A model generated the notes under the pieces. It ran no database searches. It saw only the letters and a program-made list of their open reading frames with translations, and was not told the origin of the DNA. A stretch of DNA of 64,000 bases from Rhodovulum sulfidophilum. Its GTDB lineage: Bacteria; Pseudomonadota; Alphaproteobacteria; Rhodobacterales; Rhodobacteraceae. The stretch is taken from assembly GCA_003241785.1 (NCBI GenBank), contig QFPW01000015.1, positions 47,854-111,853 of the forward strand. The letters run 5' to 3'. Numbering within the stretch: the stretch's first letter is position 1; each line of letters opens with the position of its first letter. This document shows positions 31,459 through 40,366 of this stretch, piece after piece. A program made the translations under genes and the position numbers.

Positions 31459-32337
31459 ATGCGCGGATGGGATGAGGCCGCGCGCGAAGGGACGGGAGCC
31501 GCGGCGATGCCGATCCGGGCGATGATGGCTGAGGGCGGCGCCGAAGCCGCCGCGATCGAGGCGGAGGTCGCCGCCCTTTACGGCGGCATGGGCCTCGTCG
31601 AACGGATCGAGGAAGACCTCGGCCGCGGCTTCGACGGCGACCTGTCGCCCGAGGGGGCGCGGCTCTACGGCTCGTTCCACATCGGCGGCGCGGAGGCGGT
31701 CGAGCGCCTGCTCGACGCGCTGCCGCCGCTCGAGGGCCGCGCGGTGCTCGACATCGGCTGCGGCGTCGGCGGCGCGGTCCGGGCGCTGGCGCGCCGCGGC
31801 GCGCGGGTCCGGGGCGTCGACCTGACGCCGGAATTCGTGGCTTCGGCCCGCGCGCTCAGCCGCATGGTCGGCGGCGATCCCGAGGTCTTCGCGGTCGGGA
31901 GCGCCCTCGACCTGCCGTACCGCGACCGCGCCTTCGACCACGCGATCATGCTGCACGTCGGCATGAACGTCGCCGACAAGCCGCGGCTGATGGCCGAGGC
32001 GGCCCGGGTGCTGCGCCCGGGCGGGGTCTTCGCGATCTGGGACATCCTGGCGCTCGGACCCGGAACGCCGCCCGGCCCGCTGCCCTGGGGCGTGGCCGGG
32101 GAAACCTCCTTTCCGGAAACCGCCGAGGCCTATCTCGCGGCGGCCGAGCCCTGGTTCACCGAGGCCGCGCGGATCCCGCGGCTCAAGGAGGGCGTCGCCT
32201 TCCTCAAGGAACTGACCGGCGCGACGCCCTCCCGGCCGATTTCCGAGCCGATGCGGACGAAGCTCACGAACCTGCTCGCCGCGCTCCGCGACGGGCTGCT
32301 CGCCCCGGTCGAGCTGCGCCTGATCCGCCGCGGCTGA
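31459..32337 (+). CDS. Class I SAM-dependent methyltransferase
   Basis: 292 residues. SAM motif I VLDIGCGVGG (~residues 96-105), followed by VRGVDLTPEFVASARAL and LRPGGVFAIWDI. Similar in layout to small-molecule (UbiE/sterol/phosphoethanolamine-like) methyltransferases; the substrate is not apparent. ATG 31459 has no clear ribosome site; ATG 31507 (MPIRAMM) with GGGAG nine bases upstream is an alternative start. Faces the urease operon divergently. Confidence 0.85.
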   Translation: MRGWDEAAREGTGAAAMPIRAMMAEGGAEAAAIEAEVAALYGGMGLVERIEEDLGRGFDGDLSPEGARLYGSFHIGGAEAVERLLDALPPLEGRAVLDIGCGVGGAVRALARRGARVRGVDLTPEFVASARALSRMVGGDPEVFAVGSALDLPYRDRAFDHAIMLHVGMNVADKPRLMAEAARVLRPGGVFAIWDILALGPGTPPGPLPWGVAGETSFPETAEAYLAAAEPWFTEAARIPRLKEGVAFLKELTGATPSRPISEPMRTKLTNLLAALRDGLLAPVELRLIRRG

Positions 32338-32732
32338 TCCGGTCGCGCCGGAGATGGCGGGTCGGCGCCGGACGACGGCCGCCCCGGCGGGAAGGCGCGC
32401 CCGGCCGATCCCTCCTCCGCGTCGACGTCCGCCCGGTCGAGGCCGCGGCCCGATCGGGGCGATGACGCCGGGCGAGGTCGATCCGCGCGCCGGCGGGGTT
32501 TTGCGACGGGGATACGCGGACGGGACCACGCCTCCGAACAATCCGATGCGCGTCGCGGCGGCGTTGGGCCGCGCATGGGGGACGCGCGGCTTCGGCGGCG
32601 GGTGGCCCCGGCCCGACGGTCATCGCCCCACGTCTTCCCGGGCCGCCCGCCGGACCGGCCCGCGCCACCGCGTCGAGGGCGCGGTGGTGAGCCTCGCGCC
32701 GACCCGAGCCGGGGCGGTCCCGGCCGCGCCGC

Positions 32733-32876
32733 CGGGCTCTCGCGAGCCCGTTTGGCGCGGCCCGGGCTTGGCGCCGGCCTGTCGGCCGGCGCGGCGGAGC
32801 GGCCTGTTGGCCGCGAGGGAAGGGTTCTCCCCGCCTGTTGGCGGGGCCCCTCGACCCTGACCTCTGGTCAGGGTCG
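32733..32876. repeat. Array of five perfect hairpins
   Basis: Five consecutive inverted repeats: 32733-32750 (7-bp stem, loop TCGC), 32771-32792 (9-bp, TGTC), 32799-32814 (6-bp, TGTT), 32829-32846 (7-bp, TGTT) and 32852-32876 (11-bp, TCT). Three share the core GCC-TGTY-GGC but have different outer stems. The surrounding stretch 32338-33299 (about 960 bases) has no convincing gene; open frames there have no start signals or conserved motifs and exist on both strands because of base composition. May be a structured RNA or a termination/recombination structure. Confidence 0.7.
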
Positions 32877-32993
32877 GACTGCTCGATAGATTTCTAGGCC
32901 GTATGAACCATGGGAGAAGCGAGCCGCTGGCGAAGCACCAAGGGGCCCGGAACAAGGGCTCGGGGTGCTAGACCGGGTCTCGGAGCCTCGCCG

Positions 32994-33209
32994 CCCCGGG
33001 CTCGACCCGGGGCCTCGACGCCATTTCCGAATCACCGCGCGCCGGCGTCGAGGCCCCGGATCAGGTCCGGGGCGGCGCATATCGAGTGCCCGTCACCGGC
33101 GCAGGTCCCGAAGCGCGCCGCGGGTGCTCCGCCGCCACGCGCGCTCCGCCCGGCGCGGCGCCACCGCCGAAGGGCGGGGACGGCCGAAAGGCCGGCGCCG
33201 CCGGGCGGC
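32994..33209 (+). repeat. Long composite repeat, copy R1
   Basis: 216 bases that match the reverse complement of 63785-64000 without gaps, with 15 differences counted by eye. There are identical blocks of 38 bases (32994-33031) and 84 bases (33086-33169). It begins with a pair of the family palindromes (CCCCGGG..., CCCCGGA...) and continues into a unique GC-rich part. No transposase or target-site duplication seen, so it looks like a non-autonomous dispersed element. Confidence 0.88.
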
Positions 33210-33299
33210 TTCGGTTCGGCGCTTCCCGCCCGGCTGGCCGGTACCGCCATGGCGCCCGGCGCGCCGCCGGTTCTGCGATCACCGCCCCCGCGCGACGCC

Positions 33300-33581
33300 T
33301 CAGGCGCGGCGGTCGATGATCTGGCCCGGAAGCAGGAAAGTGCCCTCGGCGAAGGCGCGCGCGGCCTCGGTCCGGGCGAGCGACGGCTCGCGGTGGGGCG
33401 CGCCGTCGGCGAGCGGCGCGGCCAGCCGCTGGGCGAGGCGGAGCGGGCGCGGCGGCGGGGCGGGGCGGGCGCCGGAGAGGCGCCCGAGCTCGATCACCAC
33501 ATGGGCGCCCGGCCGGATCTCGGCGCCGGGGCGAGGGCGGAGGCTGGGGGCGGCGGCGTAGGCGAGACGGACCGTGATCAT
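33300..33581 (-). CDS. Hypothetical small protein, 93 residues
   Basis: MITVRLAYAAAPSLRPRPG at the start, then Pro/Ala/Arg-rich with FAEGTFLLPGQIIDRRA at the end. Codon third positions are GC-rich as in real genes here. No signal peptide or known domain, and only a weak GGGT ribosome site. It lies between the R1 repeat and the kup terminus. Could be a conserved short protein or chance. Confidence 0.4.
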   Translation of the reverse strand: MITVRLAYAAAPSLRPRPGAEIRPGAHVVIELGRLSGARPAPPPRPLRLAQRLAAPLADGAPHREPSLARTEAARAFAEGTFLLPGQIIDRRA

Positions 33582-33702
33582 CGCGATTACCCGAAACTGC
33601 GTGGCGAGCTTGCGACGATCTTAGCGCGAATTCGCGGGATCCGGCCGCGAACCTTACCGGAGCGTTAACGCGCCCGGACCCGCCTGAACGATCGGACGGA
33701 GG

Positions 33703-35595
33703 TCAGATCACGAACTGCTGGCCGAGTTCGAGCACCCGGTTCGAGGGCAGCCGGTAGAAGCCGGTCGCGTCGGACGCGGCCTTGGTCATCGCGATGAAGA
33801 GCCGGTCCTGCCAGAGCGGCATGCCCGAATGGTGCGAGGGCTTGAACGAGCGGCGGTTGAGGAAGAACGAGGTGCTCATGATGTCGAACTTCACCCCGTG
33901 CTTCTTCGCGAGCGCCAGCGCCTTCGGCACGTTCGGCTGCTCGACATAGCCGAAGGTCAGCGTCACCCGGGTGAAGGTCTCGTCGAGATGCTCGACCACC
34001 ACCCGCTCGGATTCCGGAACGGTCGGCGTGGTCGCGACGCTGACCTTCACGATCAGGTTGCGCTCGTGCAGCACGTAGTTGTGCTTGAGGTTGTGCATCA
34101 GCGCCGAGGGGGCGATGTCGGGATCCGAGGTCAGGAACACCGCCGTCCCGGGCGCGCGGGCGAGCTTCGGCTTGCGCAGCATGCCGATCAGCGAGGCGAG
34201 CGTCACCGCGTCGGTGCGCGCCTTGCGCTGCACGATGCCGGTGCCGCGCACCCAGGTCCAGATGAGCAGGCAGACGATGCCCGCGACGATGAGCGGCACG
34301 TAGCCGCCGTCATGCACCTTGATGAGATTGGCGCCGAGGAACAGCGTCTCGATCGCGAGCAGCGGCGCCACGACGGCCGCGACCGCGATCGTCGGCCAGT
34401 TCCAGACCCGGCGGAACACCACGATCGCCATCAGCGAGGTGATCACCATCGTGCCGGTCACCGCGATGCCGTAGGCGCTGGCGAGCGAGGCGGAATCGCC
34501 GAAGCTGAGCACCAGGATCAGCACGCCCGCGAGCAGCGTCCAGTTGACCCGCGGCATGTAGATCTGGCCGACCTCCTTCTCGGAGGTGTGCCGCGCCTCG
34601 AGCCGGGGCAGCAGGCCGAGCTGCACCGCCTGATGGGTGATCGAGAAGGCGCCGGTGATGACCGCCTGGCTCGCGATGATCGTGGCGACGGTGGCGAGCA
34701 GCACGAGCGCGGGCAGGCCCCAGACCGGGGCCATCAGGAAGAACGGGTTGGCGAGCGCGGCCGGGTCGGCGAGCACGAGGCTGCCCTGGCCGAGGTAATT
34801 GAGCGCGAGCGAGGGGAAGACGAGCCCGGTCCAGGCGACCCGGATCGGACCGCGGCCGAAATGCCCCATGTCGGCGTAGAGCGCCTCGGCGCCGGTGACG
34901 GCGAGAAAGACCGACCCCATCACGGGCAGCGCGCCGAGGCCGTGGGTGACGATGAACTCGCCGGCGTGGACCGGGTTGAAGGCGCGGAAGATCGCCGGGT
35001 TGTCGCCGATGTGGAAGAGGCCGAGCGCGCCGATCGTGACGAACCAGACGGCGGTGATCGGCCCGAAGAAGCGCGAGACCGTCTCGGTGCCCTGGCTCTG
35101 CACCGCGAAGATCCCGACCAGGATCAGGATGGTGATCGGCAGCACGTAGGGCTCGAAGCCGGGCTGGATCAGCTCGACGCCCTCGACCGCCGAGAGGACC
35201 GAGATCGCCGGGGTGATCACCGCGTCGCCGTAAAAGAGCGCGGTGCCGAGCACGCCGAGCGCCATGAGCGTGCCGGTCCGCCGGCCGAGCGCGCGCTGCG
35301 CCAGCGCGAGCAGCGACAGCGTGCCGCCCTCGCCGCGGTTGTCGGCGCGCAGGATCAGCACGACGTATTTGAAGCTCACGATCAGCACGAGGGTCCAGAT
35401 CACGATCGAGACGATGCCGACCACCTCGGGCTCGGTCAGCCCGTCGCGCGCCGCGGTGTTGAGCCCCTCGCGCAGCGCGTAGAGCGGGCTGGTGCCGATG
35501 TCGCCGTAGACGACGCCGATCGATCCGAGCACGAGTTTCCAGAAGTGCGACCGGGGGTGAGCCGGATCTTCCTGAGCCACCTGGGCTGTGGTCAT
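33703..35595 (-). CDS. kup: Low-affinity potassium uptake protein
   Basis: K+/H+ symporter in the inner membrane, about 630 residues. The N-terminal ~440 residues contain about twelve hydrophobic helices with the family signatures VYGDIGTSPLYALRE, NRGEGGTLSLLALAQR and GDAVITPAISVLSAVEG. A cytoplasmic C-terminal domain (SDPDIAPSALMHNLKHNYVLHE) follows. The start at 35595 gives the usual N-terminus; a longer frame to 35655 is unlikely. Transcribed alone. Confidence 0.96.
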   Translation of the reverse strand: MTTAQVAQEDPAHPRSHFWKLVLGSIGVVYGDIGTSPLYALREGLNTAARDGLTEPEVVGIVSIVIWTLVLIVSFKYVVLILRADNRGEGGTLSLLALAQRALGRRTGTLMALGVLGTALFYGDAVITPAISVLSAVEGVELIQPGFEPYVLPITILILVGIFAVQSQGTETVSRFFGPITAVWFVTIGALGLFHIGDNPAIFRAFNPVHAGEFIVTHGLGALPVMGSVFLAVTGAEALYADMGHFGRGPIRVAWTGLVFPSLALNYLGQGSLVLADPAALANPFFLMAPVWGLPALVLLATVATIIASQAVITGAFSITHQAVQLGLLPRLEARHTSEKEVGQIYMPRVNWTLLAGVLILVLSFGDSASLASAYGIAVTGTMVITSLMAIVVFRRVWNWPTIAVAAVVAPLLAIETLFLGANLIKVHDGGYVPLIVAGIVCLLIWTWVRGTGIVQRKARTDAVTLASLIGMLRKPKLARAPGTAVFLTSDPDIAPSALMHNLKHNYVLHERNLIVKVSVATTPTVPESERVVVEHLDETFTRVTLTFGYVEQPNVPKALALAKKHGVKFDIMSTSFFLNRRSFKPSHHSGMPLWQDRLFIAMTKAASDATGFYRLPSNRVLELGQQFVI

Positions 35596-35727
35596 TGCTG
35601 GTCCCGCGCATGACACGAAGACCGCCGGTTTACCGCGGGCGCGAGACCCCCACAAGGGGAGCGCCGGTCCCGGCGATCGCGGCGGGGTGGCGGGCGGTCA
35701 CGCCGCGCGGCGCCGGGGGGGGCGCGG

Positions 35728-36414
35728 TCAAGTCGCGCCCGCGCCACGCTCCGGCTCGGGCGCGACGGCGCGGGCGAAGAGCCGCGTGAGATGCCGCTCG
35801 GCCGCGTCGAAATGCGCGTCCTCGCCGGTGCCGAGGATCCCGCGCACCTGGGCGTCGAAATCGGCGTAGTGCTGGGTCGCGGCCCAGATCGAGAAGATCA
35901 GGTGATAGGGGTCGACCGATGCGATCCGGCCCGCCTCGGCCCAGCCCCGGATCACCGCCGCCTTCTCGTCGACCAGCGTCCTGAGCGGGCCGCCGATCTG
36001 GTCGGCGATCCGGGGCGCGCCCGCCAGGACCTCGCCGGCGAAGAGCCGGCTCTCGCGCGGCAGGTCGCGCGACATCCGGAGCTTGCGCCGCACGTATTCG
36101 GTGATCTCGGCCCCGGGGTCGCCGTCCGGGTCGAGCCGGCGCAGCGGCTCCAGCCAGCTGTCGAGCAGCCGCTCCAGCAGCGCGCGGTGGATCGCCTCCT
36201 TCGAGGCGAAGTAATAGAGCAGGTTCGGCTTCGAGAGCCCCGCCGCCTCGGCGATCCGGTCGAGCGTGGCGCCGTGGTAGCCCTGGGTCGAGAAGGCGTC
36301 GAGCGCCGCCGCGAGGATCGCCTCGGTCTTCTCGCGCTGGATGCGCGTCGGCCGCGGGCGGGAGGCCGCCCGGTCACCGCGCGGAACGCGCCGGGCGCGC
36401 GCCGGTTCGGACAT
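35728..36414 (-). CDS. rutR: TetR-family pyrimidine regulator RutR
   Basis: 228 residues. The HTH at ~25-75 (ATLDRIAEAAGLSKPNLLYYF) and the ligand domain closely resemble E. coli RutR, including LIFSIWAATQHYADF and DLPRESRLFAGEVLAGAP. RutR is released from DNA by uracil/thymine and controls pyrimidine breakdown. Divergent from the aminotransferase, with a RutR-type operator between them, so it should regulate itself and the pyd genes. N-terminal ~24 residues are an Arg-rich extension. Confidence 0.92.
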   Translation of the reverse strand: MSEPARARRVPRGDRAASRPRPTRIQREKTEAILAAALDAFSTQGYHGATLDRIAEAAGLSKPNLLYYFASKEAIHRALLERLLDSWLEPLRRLDPDGDPGAEITEYVRRKLRMSRDLPRESRLFAGEVLAGAPRIADQIGGPLRTLVDEKAAVIRGWAEAGRIASVDPYHLIFSIWAATQHYADFDAQVRGILGTGEDAHFDAAERHLTRLFARAVAPEPERGAGAT

Positions 36415-36471
36415 CGCTCGGGGCTCCTCGATTGCGCTTGACGCTTGGCGCGCGGGTGGTAGCGTCCAATT

Positions 36472-36487
36472 TTGACCGTTTGGTCAT
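36472..36487. promoter_or_regulatory. RutR operator
   Basis: TTGACCGTTTGGTCAT matches the RutR consensus TTGACCAnnTGGTCAA except at two positions and keeps the full GACC/GGTC inverted repeat. It lies 58 bases upstream of rutR and 66 bases upstream of the aminotransferase, in the divergent promoter region. Confidence 0.85.
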
Positions 36488-36553
36488 AAAACCAGAGTTT
36501 GCCCGAGGGGTCGAGCACATTCGCCCCGGGGCACCAGCCCTGAGGAAGCCCGC

Positions 36554-37891
36554 ATGTCCGACCGCGCCGCGGCCAGCCCTTCGGCCCCGAACGACCTCCG
36601 GGCGTTCTGGATGCCCTTCACCGCGAACCGGCAGTTCAAGCAGGCGCCGCGCATGTTCGTCGCGGCCGAGGGCATGTACTACACGACCTCGGACGGGCGG
36701 CGGGTGCTCGACGGCACCGCCGGGCTCTGGTGCTGCAACGCCGGGCATTGCCGGCCGCGGATCACGAAGGCGATCCAGGAGCAGGCGGCGGAGCTCGACT
36801 ACGCGCCGGCGTTCCAGATGGGCCATCCCAAGGCCTTCGAGCTCGCGAACCGCATCGTCGACATCGCGCCCGAGGGTATGGAGCATGTCTTCTTCTGCAA
36901 CTCCGGCTCCGAAGCCGTGGAGACCGCGCTGAAGATCGCGATCGCCTATCAGCGCGCGATCGGGCAGGGGACCCGCACCCGGCTGATCGGGCGCGAGCGC
37001 GGCTATCACGGCGTCAACTTCGGCGGCATCTCGGTCGGCGGCATCGTCACCAACCGCAAGCATTTCGGCACGCTGCTGACCGGCGTCGACCACATGCCGC
37101 ACACGCATCTGCCGAAGCTGAACGCCTTCTCGGTCGGCCAGCCCGAGCATGGCGCCGAGATCGCCGACGAGCTGGAGCGGATCGTGACGCTGCACGACGC
37201 CTCGACCATCGCGGCGGTGATCGTCGAGCCGGTGGCGGGCTCGACCGGCGTGCTGATCCCGCCCCTGGGCTATCTGAAGCGGCTGCGCGAGATCACCCGC
37301 AAGCACGGCATCCTGCTCATCTTCGACGAGGTCATCACCGGCTTCGGCCGCACCGGCGCCGCCTTCGCCTCGGAGAAATACGACGTCCTTCCGGACATGA
37401 TCACCTGCGCCAAGGGCATCACCAACGGCGTGATCCCGATGGGCGCGGTGCTGACGACGGCGGCGATCCACGACGCCTTCATGACCGGCCCGGAGAACAT
37501 GATCGAGCTCTTCCACGGCTATACCTATTCCGGCACGCCGATCGCCGCCGCCGCCGGGATCGCCACGCTCGACACCTACCGCGAGGAGGGGCTGTTCGAG
37601 CGCGCGGCGGAGCTGGCGCCCTACTGGGCCGAGGCGCTGCACAGCCTGCGCGACTGCCCGCGTGTGATCGACATCCGCAACGAGGGGCTGATCGGCGCGG
37701 TCGAGCTGGAGCCGATCCCGGGCCAGCCGACGGCGCGCGCCTTCCAGGCCTTCCTCGACGCCTATGAGAAGGGCATCCTGATCCGCACCACCGGCGACAT
37801 CATCGCGATGTCGCCGCCGCTGATCATCTCCAAGGAGGAGATCGACCAGCTGATCGGGACGCTGCGCGACGTGCTGACGAAGCTCGCCTGA
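36554..37891 (+). CDS. Omega-amino acid:pyruvate aminotransferase
   Basis: Class III PLP aminotransferase, 445 residues. PLP lysine K287 in TCAKGITNG, D258 in LIFDEVITGFGRTG, phosphate-binding NSGSEAVETA. Resembles beta-alanine:pyruvate aminotransferases (ANRQFKQAPRMF, LWCCNAGHCRPRI). Under RutR and next to PydC/PydB-type genes, its likely role is to convert beta-alanine or beta-aminoisobutyrate from pyrimidine breakdown into the semialdehyde. Confidence 0.93.
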   Translation: MSDRAAASPSAPNDLRAFWMPFTANRQFKQAPRMFVAAEGMYYTTSDGRRVLDGTAGLWCCNAGHCRPRITKAIQEQAAELDYAPAFQMGHPKAFELANRIVDIAPEGMEHVFFCNSGSEAVETALKIAIAYQRAIGQGTRTRLIGRERGYHGVNFGGISVGGIVTNRKHFGTLLTGVDHMPHTHLPKLNAFSVGQPEHGAEIADELERIVTLHDASTIAAVIVEPVAGSTGVLIPPLGYLKRLREITRKHGILLIFDEVITGFGRTGAAFASEKYDVLPDMITCAKGITNGVIPMGAVLTTAAIHDAFMTGPENMIELFHGYTYSGTPIAAAAGIATLDTYREEGLFERAAELAPYWAEALHSLRDCPRVIDIRNEGLIGAVELEPIPGQPTARAFQAFLDAYEKGILIRTTGDIIAMSPPLIISKEEIDQLIGTLRDVLTKLA

Positions 37892-37938
37892 GCCCGGCTA
37901 ACCGGGCGGGCGGAATACATCGAAGGAATGGACAAGAC

Positions 37939-39189
37939 ATGACGGCGGCTGGTGAGAACCTCAGGATCGACGGGGCGCGGCTCTGGTCGAGCCTGATGGA
38001 GATGGCGAAGATCGGGCCCGGGGTCGCGGGCGGCAACAACCGCCAGACGCTGACCGACGCCGACGCCGAGGGGCGCGCGCTGTTCCAGAGCTGGTGCGAG
38101 GCGGCGGGGCTCACGATGGGCGTCGACGCCATGGGGACGATGTTCGCGACGAGGGCGGGCGAGGATCCGGACGCGCCGCCGGTCTACATGGGCTCGCACC
38201 TCGACACCCAGCCGACGGGGGGCAAGTACGACGGCGTGCTCGGCGTCCTCGGCGCGCTCGAGGCGGTGCGCTCGATGAACGACCTCGGCATCCGGACCAG
38301 GCATCCGATCGTCGTCACCAACTGGGCGAACGAGGAGGGGGCGCGCTTCGCCCCGGCGATGCTCGCCTCCGGCGTCTTCGCCGGGGCGATCGACCTCGCG
38401 CACGCCTATGCCCGGACCGATCTCGAGGGCAAGACCTACGGCGAGGAGCTGGAGCGGATCGGCTGGAAGGGACCCGAGACGGTCGGCGCGCGCAAGATGC
38501 ACGCCTATTACGAGCTGCACATCGAGCAGGGCCCGATCCTCGAGGCCGAGGGCAAGGAGATCGGCGTCGTCACCCATTGCCAGGGGCTCTGGTGGCTCGA
38601 ATTCACGCTGACCGGCAAGGACGCGCATACCGGCTCGACGCCGATGGAGCTGCGCGTGAACGCCGGGCTCGCGATGGCGCGGATCTTCGAGATGGTGCAG
38701 ACGGTCGCGATGAGCGAGCAGCCGGCGGCGGTCGGCGGCGTCGGCCAGGTGACCTTCCTGCCCAATTCGCGCAACGTCCTGCCGGGCAAGGTGGTGTTCA
38801 CGGTCGACATCCGCTCGCCGGAACAGGCGAAGCTCGACCGGATGCGGGCGCGGATCGAGGCCGAGGCGGCGGCGATCTGCGAGGCGCTCGGCGTGGGCTG
38901 CGCGATCGAGGCGGTCGGCCATTTCGATCCGGTGACCTTCGCGCCGAAGCTGGTCGCCACGGTGCGCGCCGCGGCGGAGCGACTCGGCTATTCCCACCGC
39001 GACATCATCTCCGGCGCCGGCCACGACGCCTGCTGGGCCGCGCAGGTCGCGCCGGCGACGATGGTGATGTGCCCCTGCGTCGACGGCCTCAGCCACAACG
39101 AGGCCGAGGAGATCACGCCGGACTGGGCCGAAAAGAGCGCCAACGTGCTGTTCCACGCCGTGCTGGAGACAGCGGGCGTAGTGCGCTAG
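37939..39189 (+). CDS. pydC: M20-family beta-ureidopropionase / N-carbamoyl amino acid amidohydrolase
   Basis: 416 residues. Metal ligands in MGSHLDTQPTGGKYDGV, NEEGARFAPAM, YELHIEQGP and, near the C-terminus, SGAGHDACWAA. Hydrolyses an N-carbamoyl-amino acid to amino acid, CO2 and ammonia. Allantoate amidohydrolases share this fold, but the RutR box, aminotransferase and dihydropyrimidinase make N-carbamoyl-beta-alanine the likely substrate. Starts 47 bases after the aminotransferase. Confidence 0.9.
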   Translation: MTAAGENLRIDGARLWSSLMEMAKIGPGVAGGNNRQTLTDADAEGRALFQSWCEAAGLTMGVDAMGTMFATRAGEDPDAPPVYMGSHLDTQPTGGKYDGVLGVLGALEAVRSMNDLGIRTRHPIVVTNWANEEGARFAPAMLASGVFAGAIDLAHAYARTDLEGKTYGEELERIGWKGPETVGARKMHAYYELHIEQGPILEAEGKEIGVVTHCQGLWWLEFTLTGKDAHTGSTPMELRVNAGLAMARIFEMVQTVAMSEQPAAVGGVGQVTFLPNSRNVLPGKVVFTVDIRSPEQAKLDRMRARIEAEAAAICEALGVGCAIEAVGHFDPVTFAPKLVATVRAAAERLGYSHRDIISGAGHDACWAAQVAPATMVMCPCVDGLSHNEAEEITPDWAEKSANVLFHAVLETAGVVR

Positions 39190-39218
39190 GCGGGCGCGGA
39201 CCCGATATGGCCTCCGCG

Positions 39219-39299
39219 CCCCGGGTCGAGCCCGGAGCGCGAAATCCGTGGCGCCCCACCTCTCCGGCGCCGTCCCGGGCTTGAACCGGGACCCCGAGG
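39219..39299. repeat. Palindrome pair of the dispersed family
   Basis: Two copies, CCCCGGGTCGAGCCCGG at the left and GTCCCGGGCTTGAACCGGGA at the right, about 50 bases apart in inverted order, just upstream of the GIY-YIG gene. Confidence 0.7.
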
Positions 39300-39375
39300 C
39301 CGAGTGACCGACGTTCGGAGCCGGCTCGGACCTGACATTCGCATCGCGTTAAGACGGCGCCGCCATCCTCCGCGC

Positions 39376-39663
39376 ATGGCATTCCACGTCTACATCCTCG
39401 CGTCGCGCCCCGGCGGCGCGCTCTACGTCGGGCTGACGGACGACCTTCGACGCCGTGTCGAGCAGCATCGGGCGAAGGCGGTCGCGGGTCATACCGCGCG
39501 CTATGGCGTCACCCGGCTCGTCTGGTTCGAGACCCACGCGGAACGCGCCGCGGCCGCCGCGCGGGAGCGGTCGATCAAGCGCTGGCGCCGGGCGTGGAAG
39601 GAGGCGCTCATTCTCGGGATCAATCCCGACTGGCGGGATTTCGCCTCGGAGATTCCGCTTTGA
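39376..39663 (+). CDS. GIY-YIG nuclease-fold small protein
   Basis: 95 residues, single GIY-YIG domain: VYILASRPGGALYVGLTDDL holds the variant VYI/YVG motif, RRRVEQHR the catalytic arginine, and ERSIKRWRRAWK a basic helix. Same group as the UPF0213-type proteins, whose role is unclear (DNA processing proposed). ATG 39376 gives the family N-terminus MAFHVYIL. Flanked on both sides by the dispersed palindromes (39219-39299 and 39699-39738), which may mean it arrived with them. It interrupts the pyd gene run. Confidence 0.85.
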   Translation: MAFHVYILASRPGGALYVGLTDDLRRRVEQHRAKAVAGHTARYGVTRLVWFETHAERAAAAARERSIKRWRRAWKEALILGINPDWRDFASEIPL

Positions 39664-39698
39664 GTTGGCGGCGTTCCCTCTCGCCGGGAAGCCGAAAT

Positions 39699-39738
39699 GG
39701 CGTCGAGACCCCGGGTCAGGCCCGGGGTCCGAAATCTG
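39699..39738. repeat. Single palindrome of the dispersed family
   Basis: GTCGAGACCCCGGGTCAGGC followed by CCGGGGTCCG forms the 8-bp-arm palindrome of the family. Single unit, downstream of the GIY-YIG gene. Confidence 0.65.
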
Positions 39739-39808
39739 GGCTGCCATCACATCCCCCGCCGCGCCGGTGGCAAGGCCGCGCCGGGGAGCCCCAGGCGCGG
39801 CCGTCGCC

Positions 39809-40366
39809 TCACTCCGGGATGCGCCGCTCGTATTCGTCCCTGAGCCGCGCCCAGGCGTCCCAGAACGGCGCCGGCGCCGCGCCGCTGGCGCGGGCCTCCA
39901 GCACGTCGAGATGCGCGTGCCAGCCGGCGCTGACCCCGAGCAGCATCGCGCGCCGCGGCAGGTCGCTGTGCGTCAGCGTCAGGAGCACCCGGTCGCCCTT
40001 CGGCTCCAGCGTGATCGCGACGCCGCCGGTCTCGTCCCAGGTGAAGGCGAGGCGGCGGGGCGGGTCGTATTCGGTGACGGTCGCCTTCATCCGGTGCTCG
40101 GCGCCGAAACCCTCGGGCTTCGCGCCCGGCGGGTCGGTCAGCTCGTCGTTGCGCCAGATGAACTCGGCCGCGCCCCCGACCCGCGGCTCCATCTCGCCCG
40201 CGGCGAGCCAGCGGGCGCGCAGGTCGCTCTCGGTGAGATAGGACCAGATCCGCTCGATCGGGCCGGGCAGGATCCGCCGGATCGTGAGCGTCCTCGGTCC
40301 GGTCAGCGCGCCATAGGCGTCGACCGGTGCCATTTCGGGGGCCATGTCAGTCGTCATCTCGGTCAT
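39809..40366 (-). CDS. SRPBCC-family (AHSA1-like) protein
   Basis: 185 residues. The hydrophobic-pocket fold begins after ~25 residues: RTLTIRRILPGPIERIWSYL, then ATVTEYDPPRRLAFTWDE and VLLTLTHSDLPRR. These proteins bind small lipophilic ligands or act as Hsp90-activator homologues. Start 40366 has AAGGAG six bases upstream and overlaps the ArsR gene by 20 bases, so the pair is one operon. ArsR plus SRPBCC pairs are frequent; function usually unknown. Confidence 0.88.
   Translation of the reverse strand: MTEMTTDMAPEMAPVDAYGALTGPRTLTIRRILPGPIERIWSYLTESDLRARWLAAGEMEPRVGGAAEFIWRNDELTDPPGAKPEGFGAEHRMKATVTEYDPPRRLAFTWDETGGVAITLEPKGDRVLLTLTHSDLPRRAMLLGVSAGWHAHLDVLEARASGAAPAPFWDAWARLRDEYERRIPE

Noticed and set aside
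32733..32876. Hairpin array as a CRISPR array
   Set aside because: The units are self-complementary stems of different sequence and spacing, not direct repeats with uniform spacers, and no cas gene is present.
32354..32889. Open frames of 100-168 codons between the methyltransferase and R1
   Set aside because: They are Arg/Pro/Gly-rich, occur on both strands, and run through the hairpin array without domain or ribosome site.
33032..33282. Similar peptides encoded by R1 and R2
   Set aside because: The resemblance follows from the DNA repeat; reading frames are open on both strands and there are no start signals, so coding is unlikely.
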